Positions 1-8,053 of a stretch of 37,860 nt of DNA are shown here, in pieces. Source of the DNA: Pseudomonadales bacterium (GTDB lineage: Bacteria; Pseudomonadota; Gammaproteobacteria; Pseudomonadales; Azotimanducaceae); the NCBI GenBank assembly GCA_030749725.1, contig JASMJM010000169.1, positions 1-37,860 of the forward strand, in the 5' to 3' direction. Both the position numbers and the translations under genes were made by a program. Position 1 is the stretch's first letter; every line of letters starts with the position of its first letter. The notes beneath the pieces are model-generated. The model saw only the letters and a program-made list of their open reading frames with translations, had not been told where the DNA came from and did no database searches.

Positions 1-1
1 C

Positions 2-214
2 CGCGTCAATCAGCGTAACGGCTACCGAGATCGAGACTTGCAGACGCGTATTGGTAGCCTGGCGTTGCGGATTCCAAAGCTGCGACATGGGAGTTACATG
101 CCGTCGTTCTTGAATCCCCGCAAATCTTCTGAGCGGGCTCTACGTAGACATCTTCTTCCCGCCATGAGAACCAGAGTAGAGCGCTTGAGCATTGCCAGCC
201 GGAAGGGCAAATAA
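2..214 (+). pseudogene. IS256/Mutator-type transposase fragment, cut by the window edge and truncated at its 3' end
   Basis: The frame starting at base 2 reads [20 protein letters not shown], then [20 protein letters not shown] and SSERAL. This matches the conserved N-terminal part of IS256-family (Mutator) transposases, where NGYR..R.. is followed by T.VG...L.IPKLR.GSY.PSFL.PR...E.AL. After that point the family would continue with a long DDE catalytic domain. Here the similarity stops and the frame closes after about 23 unrelated residues at a TAA. The element is therefore a remnant without its catalytic core. Whether the N-terminus is intact lies outside the window. The remnant is about 300 bp beyond the 3' end of the tRNA-Arg gene, a typical landing zone for mobile DNA. 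Family assignment is fairly safe; the exact IS is unknown. Confidence 0.7.
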
Positions 215-510
215 CCATGCAGTTTATGTGGTTATTCTAAAAAGTTACGCTGTGTTTGAGCGGAATTGAGTACTAGAAGCTCCTCGGGACTCCTAACATG
301 TTAATTGGGGGGCGCCCCGGGGGTAGGGGTATGATTTGCTGAAAAAGGCGACTTGCTTGAGCGAAAAGAGTTCAATGCTAGTTCTTGGCGGAGGTAATGT
401 GCCTAACCTCTTCTTGGCTCGAGATTGGTCCTAATGCCCCACCCATGCCCCATTTCACGTCTGATGATCATGTTTGAAGAGTACATCCGACTGTAACGTA
501 TTGTTTTCAC
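215..510. other. Intergenic stretch between the transposase remnant and tRNA-Arg, no gene seen
   Basis: No convincing reading frame is present. A short GC-rich self-complementary run (GGGGCGCCCC) lies near 306-315. The stretch is next to a truncated transposase and is probably degraded mobile-element DNA, but no terminal inverted repeats could be identified. Confidence 0.4.
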
Positions 511-587
511 TGGCGCGCCCGGCGCGATTCGAACGCGCGACCTTTGGCTTCGGAGGCCAACACTCTATCCAACTGAGCTACGGGCGC
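511..587 (-). tRNA. tRNA-Arg, anticodon CCG
   Basis: Read on the minus strand the gene folds as a standard cloverleaf. The acceptor stem GCGCCCG pairs with CGGGCGC. The anticodon stem TTGGC/GCCAA encloses the loop CTCCGAA, giving anticodon CCG, which reads the arginine codon CGG. The T-arm is GCGCG-TTCGAAT-CGCGC. The discriminator is G, and the terminal CCA is encoded (complement of 511-513). The sequence closely resembles Escherichia coli tRNA-Arg(CCG). It lies about 100 bp downstream of guaB on the same strand. A -10-like TATAGA lies about 18 bp upstream of the mature 5' end, but I see no good -35, so co-transcription with guaB is possible. Confidence 0.95.
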
Positions 588-687
588 ATGGGTGTGGGCG
601 TGATTCTATAGATTACCTGCTTGTTAAGGAACCTCGTATCCGTCTAACGGTGATGCGTATTGCTCATGCGCGATCGGCAGGAAGCTA

Positions 688-2220
688 TCAGGCAGTACCC
701 CAATTGAGATCCTCCAATTCCCGGTTGGCAGTGAACTGAAACACGCTCGACGTGCCCGCCTCTACGACCGATTGCTCCGATACAATGGTGAGCACCGCTT
801 TTTGTCGGAATTCCGACAGGGAATCTGCGCCGACATTGACCATTGTGCTCTTTACTTTTGACAAGGTTGTCGCAAACACTTCAGCTAAGGGGCCAACCAG
901 GGGAACATAGGCATCTACCCCTTCTTCAAAACGCATCTCCCGGCTGGACATGGCATCGCTGTACCTTTGCCAGTTCTGTGCCCTTTGGGTGCCTTCTCCC
1001 CAGTAAGGCTTGTACATCTGGCCGTTTATCGAGGTCTTGGGTGTGGGGCTCTCATCGGTCATCGCGAAGTAGCGACCCATCATGACCAGATCGGCTCCCA
1101 TGGCCAGCGCGATTACAATCTGGGTGTCGTTGGTTAAGCCGCCATCGGAACAGACCGGGATGTAAATGCCGGTCTCTTTGAAGTATTCGTCGCGGCGGGC
1201 AACGACGGCCATCAATGCAGATGCCTGACCTCTACCGGTTCCTTTCTGCTCTCTGGTGATGCAGATGGAGCCGCCGCCCATGCCCACCTTCATGAAGTCC
1301 AGTTCACTGTTCTTGACCAGGTAGTCAAATCCTTCTGCTGAGACAATATTGCCGCCGCCCAACACAACGTCATTGCCGAAGTTCTTTTTGATCCAGTCGA
1401 TTCCCTCCATCTGGTAGTCGGTGAATCCGTCGGAGGAATCGAAGCAGAGCGCATCAGCTCCTGCTTCAAGAAGGGCCGGGACCCTCTGCTGGTAATCGTG
1501 CGTGTTGATCGCAGCACCGACACACAGTCGCTTTGATTCATCTAACAACTCCATTGGGTGTCTACGATGATCGACATAGTCCTTCTTAAACACCAGTGAA
1601 GTAAGTTTGTTCTCACCATCCAGTATCGGCAGGCACTCCTTCTTGTGCTTGTGGAGCAACTGATTGGCTTCCTTGAGGGACACGCCGACGTTGCCGTGAA
1701 TTACCGCTTCCATCGGTGTCATATGCTCTTTGACCTGTTTGCTGAGATCGTCCTCAAATTCCCAGAAGTCCTTGTCCGTCAGCAAGCCGATGAGGCGACC
1801 TGTGGAGCTCCCATCCTCCGTAACAGGCACGGTCGAGTGCCCGGTACGTTTCATCAGGTCGATGACTTCAGCAAGAGTGGTCTGCGGGGTGGCGTTGGAA
1901 TCACTGAGAACGAAGCCGGCCTTGTGAGATTTGACGTGGCGTACCATATCGGCTTGCGACTCGATCGGTTGAGAGCAAAAGATGAAACTGAGCCCGCCTT
2001 GTCTGGCTAAACTGATGGCTAGCTCCACCCCCGACACCGCCTGCATGCAGGCGGAGACGATGGGGACATTGATGCCGAATCCATCTGCTTGAGCATCGTG
2101 ACGCCTTGCCAGCGGTGTAGTGAGATCGACTTTATCTACCCCCTGCCCTTTCTTAGTCAGTCTGGGAACCAGCAGGAATTCCGAGAAAGTGCGTGATACA
2201 TCAGGAAGTATGGTGGCCAT
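688..2220 (-). CDS. guaB: Inosine-5'-monophosphate dehydrogenase, divergent Tritrichomonas-like type
   Basis: Catalyses the NAD-dependent oxidation of IMP to XMP, the committed step of GMP synthesis, in the cytoplasm. The 510-residue protein has the IMPDH TIM barrel with a two-CBS insert at about residues 100-220. The active-site loop is GGGSICITREQKG with the catalytic cysteine at about 320, and the mobile flap carries the Arg-Tyr dyad at 419-420 (WQRY). Segments such as FIFCSQPIESQADMV, GTGRGQASA and FEEGVDAYVP match the IMPDH of the protist Tritrichomonas foetus as I recall it. They do not match the usual bacterial GuaB, which has GSICTTR and YRGMGS. The ATG at 2220 is preceded by GGAG at good spacing. 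guaA is not adjacent. Function is clear; the subtype call rests on remembered sequence. Confidence 0.93.
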   Translation of the reverse strand: MATILPDVSRTFSEFLLVPRLTKKGQGVDKVDLTTPLARRHDAQADGFGINVPIVSACMQAVSGVELAISLARQGGLSFIFCSQPIESQADMVRHVKSHKAGFVLSDSNATPQTTLAEVIDLMKRTGHSTVPVTEDGSSTGRLIGLLTDKDFWEFEDDLSKQVKEHMTPMEAVIHGNVGVSLKEANQLLHKHKKECLPILDGENKLTSLVFKKDYVDHRRHPMELLDESKRLCVGAAINTHDYQQRVPALLEAGADALCFDSSDGFTDYQMEGIDWIKKNFGNDVVLGGGNIVSAEGFDYLVKNSELDFMKVGMGGGSICITREQKGTGRGQASALMAVVARRDEYFKETGIYIPVCSDGGLTNDTQIVIALAMGADLVMMGRYFAMTDESPTPKTSINGQMYKPYWGEGTQRAQNWQRYSDAMSSREMRFEEGVDAYVPLVGPLAEVFATTLSKVKSTMVNVGADSLSEFRQKAVLTIVSEQSVVEAGTSSVFQFTANRELEDLNWGTA

Positions 2221-2679
2221 TTATTACTCCTTTTATTAAGCAATAGGATATCAACACTGCATGCGCCAACGAAACGACAGAGGGGCGCAGGTACAGTGCT
2301 TTTGAATTTGAGATCTGGTTTTTGTTACGAAACCCGGGCGTGGTGCTTGGGTTGTATCGGTGACAACGAGAGGAAGGCCAGCGAAGGGTTCTGTTGCGAT
2401 TCGCCATGGCGAATTCTACGCTTAATCCATGGTTGAATCAACAGGATCCTCCCGTACAACAATATTATGAAGGGGAACCCATGCCATTGTTGTGGCCTTT
2501 TGAGCAGACTGATCCGAGAAGGTGGGATTCCCGGGCCGGTATTGGCCGGGTCGGCATCAGCGATTGACCAGTATTTGATTAATTACTTTAGTTATTAGCT
2601 CTAAGATCTTGAGTTTTAGGCAGTATTTTGTAAAGATATACTACCAGGAGCGCATCCTCTCAAAACCGCAGCCTACTTA
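2221..2679. other. Divergent intergenic region between guaB and ihfB
   Basis: About 460 bp with no credible gene. It must hold promoters for guaB (leftward) and the ihfB-like gene (rightward). The 100 bp before ihfB are AT-rich (about 2570-2640). A perfect AGGAG lies at 2646-2650, but it is about 30 bp from the ihfB start and no in-frame start codon is nearby. Confidence 0.5.
2564..2592 (+). promoter_or_regulatory. Possible sigma-70 promoter for the ihfB-like gene
   Basis: TTGACC (2564-2569) and TTTAGT (2587-2592) are separated by 17 bp. They match the -35 consensus at 5/6 and the -10 consensus at 4/6, in an AT-rich stretch. This is a sequence match only. Confidence 0.25.
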
Positions 2680-2982
2680 ATGATCAGATCAGAATTAGTC
2701 AAGAGAATTGCCGGCAGATTGGATCAGCTGAGCAGTAAAGACGTGGACCTGGCGGTTCACACGCTCATCCGAACGATGACTGAGACCCTGGCATCCGGTG
2801 AACGAATAGAGATCAGAGGTTTTGGGAGCTTCTCCAACCACTATCGAAAAGCCCGTCTGGTGCGGAATCCAAGAACCGGTGAAGTCGGCATACGCAAGCC
2901 GGGCAAGTTCGTGCCCCACTTTAAGCCTGGAAAGGAGCTGAAAGAGCGGATCGATGCGGGAAAGATCGAAGAAACGTTTTAA
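2680..2982 (+). CDS. ihfB: Integration host factor beta subunit-like (HU/IHF family)
   Basis: A small DNA-bending protein of the HU/IHF superfamily, 100 residues (E. coli IhfB has 94). The N-terminus MIRSELVKRIA and the block GERIEIRGFGSFSNHYR, then RNPRTGE and GKFVPHFKPGKEL, closely follow IhfB. The RNPRTGE segment includes the conserved proline at the tip of the beta arm that intercalates into DNA. With the alpha subunit it would shape DNA for transcription, recombination and replication initiation. In most gammaproteobacteria ihfB follows rpsA; here it stands alone between guaB and xylA, so it may be a second copy. No Shine-Dalgarno sequence lies directly before the ATG, and no alternative in-frame start exists upstream. 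It is convergent with xylA. A C-terminal extension (DAGKIEETF) is unique to this copy as far as I can see. Confidence 0.88.
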   Translation: MIRSELVKRIAGRLDQLSSKDVDLAVHTLIRTMTETLASGERIEIRGFGSFSNHYRKARLVRNPRTGEVGIRKPGKFVPHFKPGKELKERIDAGKIEETF

Positions 2983-3103
2983 AATCAGTCAGTTAACGGC
3001 AGTCAAGGAACCACACGGTCTTCGGATCCTTCCCTCTTGGCTAACGGATTCAGGTACGATTGGCTGACTGTTGCGTGGTTCCAGCCCCGTCTGCGTGGCG
3101 GCA

Positions 3104-4420
3104 TCAATATATATAGCGATTGAGAAGGTTTTCCAGCATCTCCTGGCGGCCGGACACGGGCTCCGGATTCAGGTTCTGGCTGTGAACCAGATCTGAAATC
3201 TGCTGCAGAGATAGATCGCCAGCCAGCATTTGCTCGCCCAGGTCCCCCTGCCACCCTGCATAGCGTGCATCCAGCAGTTCCTGCAGGTGACCGTCTTCGA
3301 TAATCCTGGCAGCATTGAGCAGGCCCTGCGCAGCTACGTCCATGGACCCGATATGGGCGTGAAAGAGGTCATCCCGGGCGATGCTCTGCCTGCGAATCTT
3401 GGCATCGAAGTTGAATCCACCGTTACCCAGACCGCCAGCCTTGAGGATCTCAAGGAGGATCAGGGTGGCCTCCTCAACGCTGTTGGCAAACTGATCTGTA
3501 TCCCAGCCGTTCTGGGGATCGCCTCGATTGATATCGATACTGCCGAGCAGGCCATTGGCAGTCGCTGTTGCGATTTCGTGTTGAAAGCTGTGTCCGGCGA
3601 GGGTCGCGTGATTGGCTTCGACATTCAATTTGATCTCATCCTGCAGGTCAAATTTCTGCAGAAAGGCGTACACCGCGGCGACATCGTAGTCGTACTGGTG
3701 TTTGGTGGGTTCGTGTGGTTTCGGTTCGATCAGGATGGTTCCTGTAAATCCGATCTTGTGTTTGTGCTCCACCACCAACTGCATAAAACGACCCAACTGG
3801 GCCGTCTCCCTCTTCAGGTCCGTGTGCAGCAGCGAATCATACCCTTCGCGACCCCCCCACAGTACATAGTTGGCACCACCCAGACGATGCGTGATTTCCA
3901 GAACGTGTTTCACCTGTGCTGCTGCGTAGGCAAATACCTGAGGGTCCGGATTGGTGGCCGCACCGGCTGCAAAGCGCGGATGGTTGAAGAGATCGGCCGT
4001 TCCCCATAGGAGCTTGATGCCGGTGCGCGCCATCTCCTCCTCCATCATCCCGATCATCTGGTCCAGATTCTCATTGCTCTCCTTGAGGGTGTCGCCCTCA
4101 GGAGCCACATCCCGGTCGTGGAAGCAGAAGTAAGGCACTCCCAGTTTTTCCATAAACTCGAAGGCGCCGGACATCTTGGTCCGTGCCTGCAGCAGGGACT
4201 TCTCCGTCAACCAGGGTCGATCATAGGTTCCGGCACCGAATATATCTGCGCCAGGCGAATTGAAGGAGTGCCAGTAGCAGACTGCAAAGCGAAGGTGTTC
4301 TGCCATGCTCTTGCCGAGAACCATCTGCGTAGCGTCGTAATGCCTGAATGCCAGCGGGTTGTTCGAATCTGCACCTTCGAAAGGGATCTTTGCGGTGTCC
4401 TTAAAGAATGACTCACTCAT
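3104..4420 (-). CDS. xylA: Xylose isomerase
   Basis: Interconverts D-xylose and D-xylulose in the cytoplasm, using two divalent metal ions. About 438 residues, close to the 440 of E. coli XylA. The catalytic His is in [13 protein letters not shown] (about residue 101). Metal and substrate residues are in [28 protein letters not shown] and [17 protein letters not shown] chose the ATG at 4420 because GGAG precedes it with a 7-nt spacer; a TTG at 4426 sits too close to that site. The gene lies 39 bp downstream of xylB on the same strand, so the two likely form one transcript that supplies xylulose 5-phosphate to the pentose phosphate pathway. No xylose transporter or XylR regulator is in the window. 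Confidence 0.96.
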   Translation of the reverse strand: MSESFFKDTAKIPFEGADSNNPLAFRHYDATQMVLGKSMAEHLRFAVCYWHSFNSPGADIFGAGTYDRPWLTEKSLLQARTKMSGAFEFMEKLGVPYFCFHDRDVAPEGDTLKESNENLDQMIGMMEEEMARTGIKLLWGTADLFNHPRFAAGAATNPDPQVFAYAAAQVKHVLEITHRLGGANYVLWGGREGYDSLLHTDLKRETAQLGRFMQLVVEHKHKIGFTGTILIEPKPHEPTKHQYDYDVAAVYAFLQKFDLQDEIKLNVEANHATLAGHSFQHEIATATANGLLGSIDINRGDPQNGWDTDQFANSVEEATLILLEILKAGGLGNGGFNFDAKIRRQSIARDDLFHAHIGSMDVAAQGLLNAARIIEDGHLQELLDARYAGWQGDLGEQMLAGDLSLQQISDLVHSQNLNPEPVSGRQEMLENLLNRYIY

Positions 4421-4459
4421 CGACAATCTCCATGAAGAGGATTGATGGTTGGGTGTATT

Positions 4460-5935
4460 TCACAGATCGGCGAGCTTCCTGAACGTCGGGCTTAGGTTCT
4501 GGTACAGCTCTCTGAATGCCTCCAGTCGTGGCCGATAGTGGTCTACTAATGCAGCATCCGGTTCAATGACTTCGTCCAACGGCGGCACCGTGCATACATC
4601 AATGGGGGCCTCACCGGTTACACTGATTCTGGCGAGTCTGGCTGCACCCAGGGCTGGTCCTACTTCACCGGCCAGCCTGTATATCAGGGGTTTGTCCAAG
4701 ACGCTGGCGATTATGCTTCCCCACAGTTTGCTGCGGGCACCGCCGCCAATGACCGATATGGAGTTGATCTGGGTACCTGCCTGCGTGAGGGCCTCCTGGC
4801 CGTCGGCAAAGGCAAACGCCACCCCTTCCAGAACGGCTCTACCGAGCTCCGATCGGCTGGTATCGTGAGTCAACCCAAAGAACACGCCCATCGCGTTCGG
4901 GTCGTTGTGGGGCGTTCGTTCACCGGACAGGTAGGGAAGAAATATCAGCCTATCCGATGGTGTACCATCGCGTTCGATCTCATCCAGCAGGGCGGCTTCA
5001 TATTCAGCTCCCGTTGCCCGGCTGATCCACGTGAGGCAACTGGCGGCGCTCAAGATCACCGACATCTGATGCCAGGCATTGGGCAAGGCGTGACAGAACG
5101 CGTGTAGCGCCATTTCCGGGTTTGGCTGGAAACGATCAGCGGCTACAAAATAGACGCCGGAAGTGCCGAGAGAAAGAGATGCATCACCCGGTTGAATGAC
5201 ACCGGTGCCGATCGCGCCGGCGGCCTGATCGCCAGCCCCTGCACAGACGGGGACCGGTTCAAGCCCCCATCGCTCAGCGACGTCTTTGCGCAGATAGGCC
5301 GTGATTTCGCTGCCTTCATAGAGTTCCGGCATCTGCTCTTCCGTCAGTTCACAGGCTGCCAGCAGGGAGGAGGACCATTTTCTTGCCCCGACATCCAGCC
5401 ATAGGCTTCCGGAACTGTCGGACATATCGGATGCATAGGACCCGGTCAGTCGCAAGCGAAGGTAATCTTTCGGCAGCAGCACGTGTCTGATGTTGGCAAA
5501 GACCTCCGCTTCATGGTTCTTTACCCAAATCAGCTTGGGGGCAGTAAAGCCCGGCATGGCCAGGTTGCCAGTGATCTGGCGGAGATCGGCCACTCTATCT
5601 TGAAGTTGCCCGCACTCGAGCTCAGAGCGACCGTCGTTCCATAGAATGGCCGGACGAAGCACTCGGTCTCTGGCATCGAGAAGGGTGGCACCATGCATCT
5701 GCCCGGACAGACCAATGGCCTTGGTGGCTGCAAACGTGCTTTTGCCAACAGATTCCTTAAGGGAGTCGACAGCTTTCTCACAGGCAAACCACCAGTCCTC
5801 GGGCGATTGTTCGGACCAGAGCGGCTCCGGCCGCGAGACATCCAGTGGTGCTTCCCCCTGCCCCACCAGTTGGTCCTTATCATCCAGCAGTATCGTCTTC
5901 ACTGCTGACGTGCCGAGATCAATTCCCAGATACAT
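4460..5935 (-). CDS. xylB: Xylulokinase
   Basis: ATP-dependent phosphorylation of D-xylulose to xylulose 5-phosphate. The 491-residue protein is an FGGY-family sugar kinase. It has the N-terminal phosphate loop YLGIDLGTSAVKT, the substrate region SGQMHGATLL, and VCAGAGDQAAGAIGTG in the middle. The nucleotide-binding C-terminal half includes VIGGGARSKLW. Length and motifs match XylB. The start ATG at 5935 has a strong ribosome binding site (GAGGAGCAGGGG). It is the first gene of a xylB-xylA pair. The reverse order xylA-xylB is commoner in enterobacteria. The assignment to xylulose rather than another pentulose is supported by the adjacent xylose isomerase. Confidence 0.95.
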   Translation of the reverse strand: MYLGIDLGTSAVKTILLDDKDQLVGQGEAPLDVSRPEPLWSEQSPEDWWFACEKAVDSLKESVGKSTFAATKAIGLSGQMHGATLLDARDRVLRPAILWNDGRSELECGQLQDRVADLRQITGNLAMPGFTAPKLIWVKNHEAEVFANIRHVLLPKDYLRLRLTGSYASDMSDSSGSLWLDVGARKWSSSLLAACELTEEQMPELYEGSEITAYLRKDVAERWGLEPVPVCAGAGDQAAGAIGTGVIQPGDASLSLGTSGVYFVAADRFQPNPEMALHAFCHALPNAWHQMSVILSAASCLTWISRATGAEYEAALLDEIERDGTPSDRLIFLPYLSGERTPHNDPNAMGVFFGLTHDTSRSELGRAVLEGVAFAFADGQEALTQAGTQINSISVIGGGARSKLWGSIIASVLDKPLIYRLAGEVGPALGAARLARISVTGEAPIDVCTVPPLDEVIEPDAALVDHYRPRLEAFRELYQNLSPTFRKLADL

Positions 5936-6255
5936 CCCCTGCTCCTCACCTCTTTACGGTAGGCAGAGATTACTACATTTCAGCAGGAGTTTTTTATGGT
6001 GATGGCAGCAAACGGAATACACCCGCGGCATGCATGCAGACGGTCGTCGCTCGCAACTGAGCAGAGCCGATCAGCGATTCCGATCAGTCGATGACGAGCA
6101 AGGCAGGGATATCGCCACACAAGAGGAGGGTACCATCAACGGCTGCTGGGCAATCCACGCGCCGATCCGCGAGAGCAGAATTTGACCTCGTCAGCAACGA
6201 GAAATTACAGTGCTTTATCTGAGCTTAGACTACAAGCTGTTGGATCGACTGAATG
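5936..6255. other. Intergenic region between dsbA and xylB
   Basis: About 320 bp, no gene recognised. It contains the xylB ribosome binding site next to 5936 and presumably the xylBA promoter. I found neither a clear -35/-10 pair nor a Rho-independent terminator for dsbA. Confidence 0.45.
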
Positions 6256-6906
6256 TCATGAACTGGTTTTGGCGCCTCTCTCCTTTTGCACCAGAAAGTT
6301 GACGATCTTCAGCATCTCCAGTTGGGTGATGAATTTGCTGCCTTCCACCCGATACCTACCATTCACGATGAAGGCAGGAACGCCCGATGATCTATAGGCC
6401 CTCCCCCTCGCCTCAGCCTGCTGGACGCTGGCTCTCACTCCGAATGACTGGTAGACCTTGGCAAACTTGATGGGGTCTATGTCGAACTCGGAAAAGAACA
6501 TCGCCATGGCCTGGGGATCATTCAGCGTTCTACGTTCCGCGTGGATGGCCTTGAACAGCGCCGTGTGAATCTTCTCAGTTACCCCCATGGCCTCTGCGGT
6601 GTAGTAGGTGCGGGCGTACACCTCATAGTCCTTGTTCCAGATGGCCGGCGTGCGATTGAAGTCGATATCCGATGCCAGGTTTCTGGTCCAGGATTCGATG
6701 GTGGGATCAAAATCGTAACAGTGTGGACAGCCGTAGGAAAAATACTCGGTGACTTCTATTTTGCTTGGATCCCTGCTCCTTATGGGAATGGTGAGTTCAA
6801 CGTAGTGAGTACCCTCTTCATATTGCGGCGCCGCCGTGGATTCACCCAAGCCAACCAAGGGCACCACAAGCATGACAAGCAGACTAACAACTAAACCTGG
6901 TTTCAT
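6256..6906 (-). CDS. dsbA: Periplasmic thiol:disulfide interchange protein DsbA
   Basis: Introduces disulfide bonds into exported proteins in the periplasm and is reoxidised by DsbB. The predicted protein of 216 residues begins with a signal peptide (MKPGLVVSLLVMLVVPLVGL, cleavage probably near ESTAA at 22-26). The redox motif C60-P-H-C63 sits in EYFSYGCPHCYDF, and the cis-proline loop is SGVPAFIVNGRY. I prefer the ATG at 6906 over an upstream start at 6999 because it gives a proper signal peptide and is preceded by GGAGA at 8-9 nt. In Pseudomonas a cytochrome c4 gene lies between dsbA and engB; here it is absent. dsbA and engB are divergent, separated by 278 bp. Confidence 0.95.
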   Translation of the reverse strand: MKPGLVVSLLVMLVVPLVGLGESTAAPQYEEGTHYVELTIPIRSRDPSKIEVTEYFSYGCPHCYDFDPTIESWTRNLASDIDFNRTPAIWNKDYEVYARTYYTAEAMGVTEKIHTALFKAIHAERRTLNDPQAMAMFFSEFDIDPIKFAKVYQSFGVRASVQQAEARGRAYRSSGVPAFIVNGRYRVEGSKFITQLEMLKIVNFLVQKERGAKTSS

Positions 6907-7184
6907 TGGAACACCATCTCCTCTTACGGGATTGACTTCGTAGTAACTTAAGACACTCGTTCGACGGAACCTGTTCCCGGCCGTGCATGGATTCTTCACA
7001 CTGATTACACCTTCCTGCGGGAGTCCTGTCGTTTCAGCGCTCGGCGAACAGGGTGGCGGAGAAGTCCTGCAATGCCCGCTCCCGGATTCTGGTTGCTGCC
7101 GGCGTCAGAGTGCTAAAATGCGAGCGCATTATATTACATTCTCTCCCTCATCGGGAACGGAGCCTAACCGGACCGCAGCGACCC

Positions 7185-7796
7185 ATGGTTGAAGAAGACG
7201 AGCCCGTAATCGACTACCGGCGCGCCACATTTGTCGTTGGCGCCGCCAGATTGGATCAGTGTCCTGCTGATACAGGTAGTGAGGTCGCTTTTGCCGGACG
7301 TTCCAATGCCGGTAAGTCGAGCGCCATCAACGTTCTGACTGATAACAAGAAAATGGCCAGGACCAGTAAGAGTCCAGGCAGAACTCAACTGATCAACTTC
7401 TTTGAGCTGGGCTCCCAGCGCAGGCTGGTAGATCTACCGGGCTACGGATATGCAAAAGTTCCCCGGGCAGTGAAAGAGAATTGGCATCAACATCTGGATG
7501 AGTATTTGAGGAGCCGGCGATCTCTGCGGGGAGTGGTGCTGGTGATGGATATCCGACATCCCCTGCGTGAATTCGACGAGATGATGATGCGCTGGGCCGG
7601 CGATGCAGATCTACCGCTGCATATGCTGCTGACCAAGTCTGACAAACTAAAACAGGGACAGGCCAAAGCAACTCTTACTCAAGTCCGCAATCAGATGAAA
7701 AGCTGGTCAGCACACATCAGCGTGCAACTCTTTTCTGCAACTCGCAAGGTCGGTCAGGAGGAGTTGCAGCAAACACTGACAAAACTGTTGGTCTAG
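7185..7796 (+). CDS. engB: Ribosome biogenesis GTPase EngB (YihA/YsxC)
   Basis: An essential GTPase that assists assembly of the large ribosomal subunit. The 203-residue protein has G1 GRSNAGKSS (38-46), G3 DLPGYG (83-88) and G4 TKSDK (150-154), plus the family block [16 protein letters not shown]. The reading frame is open further upstream to 7053. The ATG at 7185 gives an N-terminus that lines up with E. coli YihA, although its ribosome binding site is weak. A -10-like TAAAAT lies at 7114-7119. The gene faces polA; a predicted small RNA and its terminator lie between them, as with Spot 42 in E. coli and ErsA in Pseudomonas. Confidence 0.95.
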   Translation: MVEEDEPVIDYRRATFVVGAARLDQCPADTGSEVAFAGRSNAGKSSAINVLTDNKKMARTSKSPGRTQLINFFELGSQRRLVDLPGYGYAKVPRAVKENWHQHLDEYLRSRRSLRGVVLVMDIRHPLREFDEMMMRWAGDADLPLHMLLTKSDKLKQGQAKATLTQVRNQMKSWSAHISVQLFSATRKVGQEELQQTLTKLLV

Positions 7797-7875
7797 CGGG
7801 CATATATGGTCAAGACACGAATGGGAGTATAGTTCCTGCGGCTGAGTGAGCAAAGGCGACGTAGTTACAGGCAAT

Positions 7876-7918
7876 AAAAAGGCCCTGATCACCTATTGGG
7901 GAGGGCGTGATCAGGGCC
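7876..7918 (-). terminator. Strong Rho-independent terminator ending the predicted small RNA (and polA)
   Basis: A perfect 12-bp stem, GGCCCTGATCAC/GTGATCAGGGCC (7881-7892 with 7907-7918), encloses a 14-nt loop rich in C on the minus strand. The stem is followed leftward by TTTTTATTG. The T-tract is only on the minus strand, so the terminator serves transcripts coming from the polA side. Opposite it there is no T-tract for engB. Confidence 0.92.
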
Positions 7919-7993
7919 AGAGCTTCGGTACTTTTGGGGGATAAAATCTACCGAAGTTTGCTGCCGAATCGTTTCCTGGGGAAGCATTCGTCT
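7876..7993 (-). ncRNA. Predicted trans-acting small RNA at the polA-engB junction (Spot 42/ErsA position)
   Basis: A sigma-E type promoter (7998-8025) would start a transcript near 7993-7991, and a strong terminator ends it near 7876, giving about 118 nt. The predicted RNA has a 5' segment containing CUUCCCC. A first hairpin follows with stem CUUCGGUA/UACCGAAG (7949-7956 with 7923-7930); inside it UUUU and AAAA can pair and present AUCCCCC as a 7-nt apical loop. The terminator hairpin has CCCUCCCC in its loop. Three exposed C-tracts are suited to pairing with purine-rich Shine-Dalgarno sequences. Position between polA and engB equals that of spf (Spot 42, 109 nt) in E. coli and ersA in Pseudomonas aeruginosa; ErsA is known to depend on the sigma-22/AlgU factor. 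Homology by sequence was not tested. Confidence 0.7.
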
Positions 7994-7997
7994 AGAA

Positions 7998-8025
7998 TCA
8001 GACTTTTAGCGGCTGGAAAAGTTCC
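7998..8025 (-). promoter_or_regulatory. Sigma-E (RpoE/AlgU) type promoter for the small RNA
   Basis: On the minus strand GGAACTT (8025-8019) and GTCTGA (8003-7998) are separated by 15 bp. This matches the extracytoplasmic stress sigma consensus GGAACTT-N15/16-GTCnnA at every defined position. It begins about 30 bp past the polA stop and points into the small RNA, with the terminator about 100 bp further on. Confidence 0.75.
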
Positions 8026-8053
8026 ACTGGAAGGGAATTTATTTGAGGCTCAC

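Noticed and set aside
511-587. tRNA-Arg as a used attachment site with a duplicated 3' end
   Set aside because: I found no second copy of the tRNA 3' end in the window.
3007-3082. Inverted repeat GGAACCAC/GTGGTTCC between ihfB and xylA
   Set aside because: Arms are 60 bp apart, only 8 bp long, and there is no T-tract, so it does not qualify as a terminator.
4421-4426. TTG at 4426 as the xylA start
   Set aside because: It lies almost on top of GGAG; the ATG at 4420 has normal spacing.
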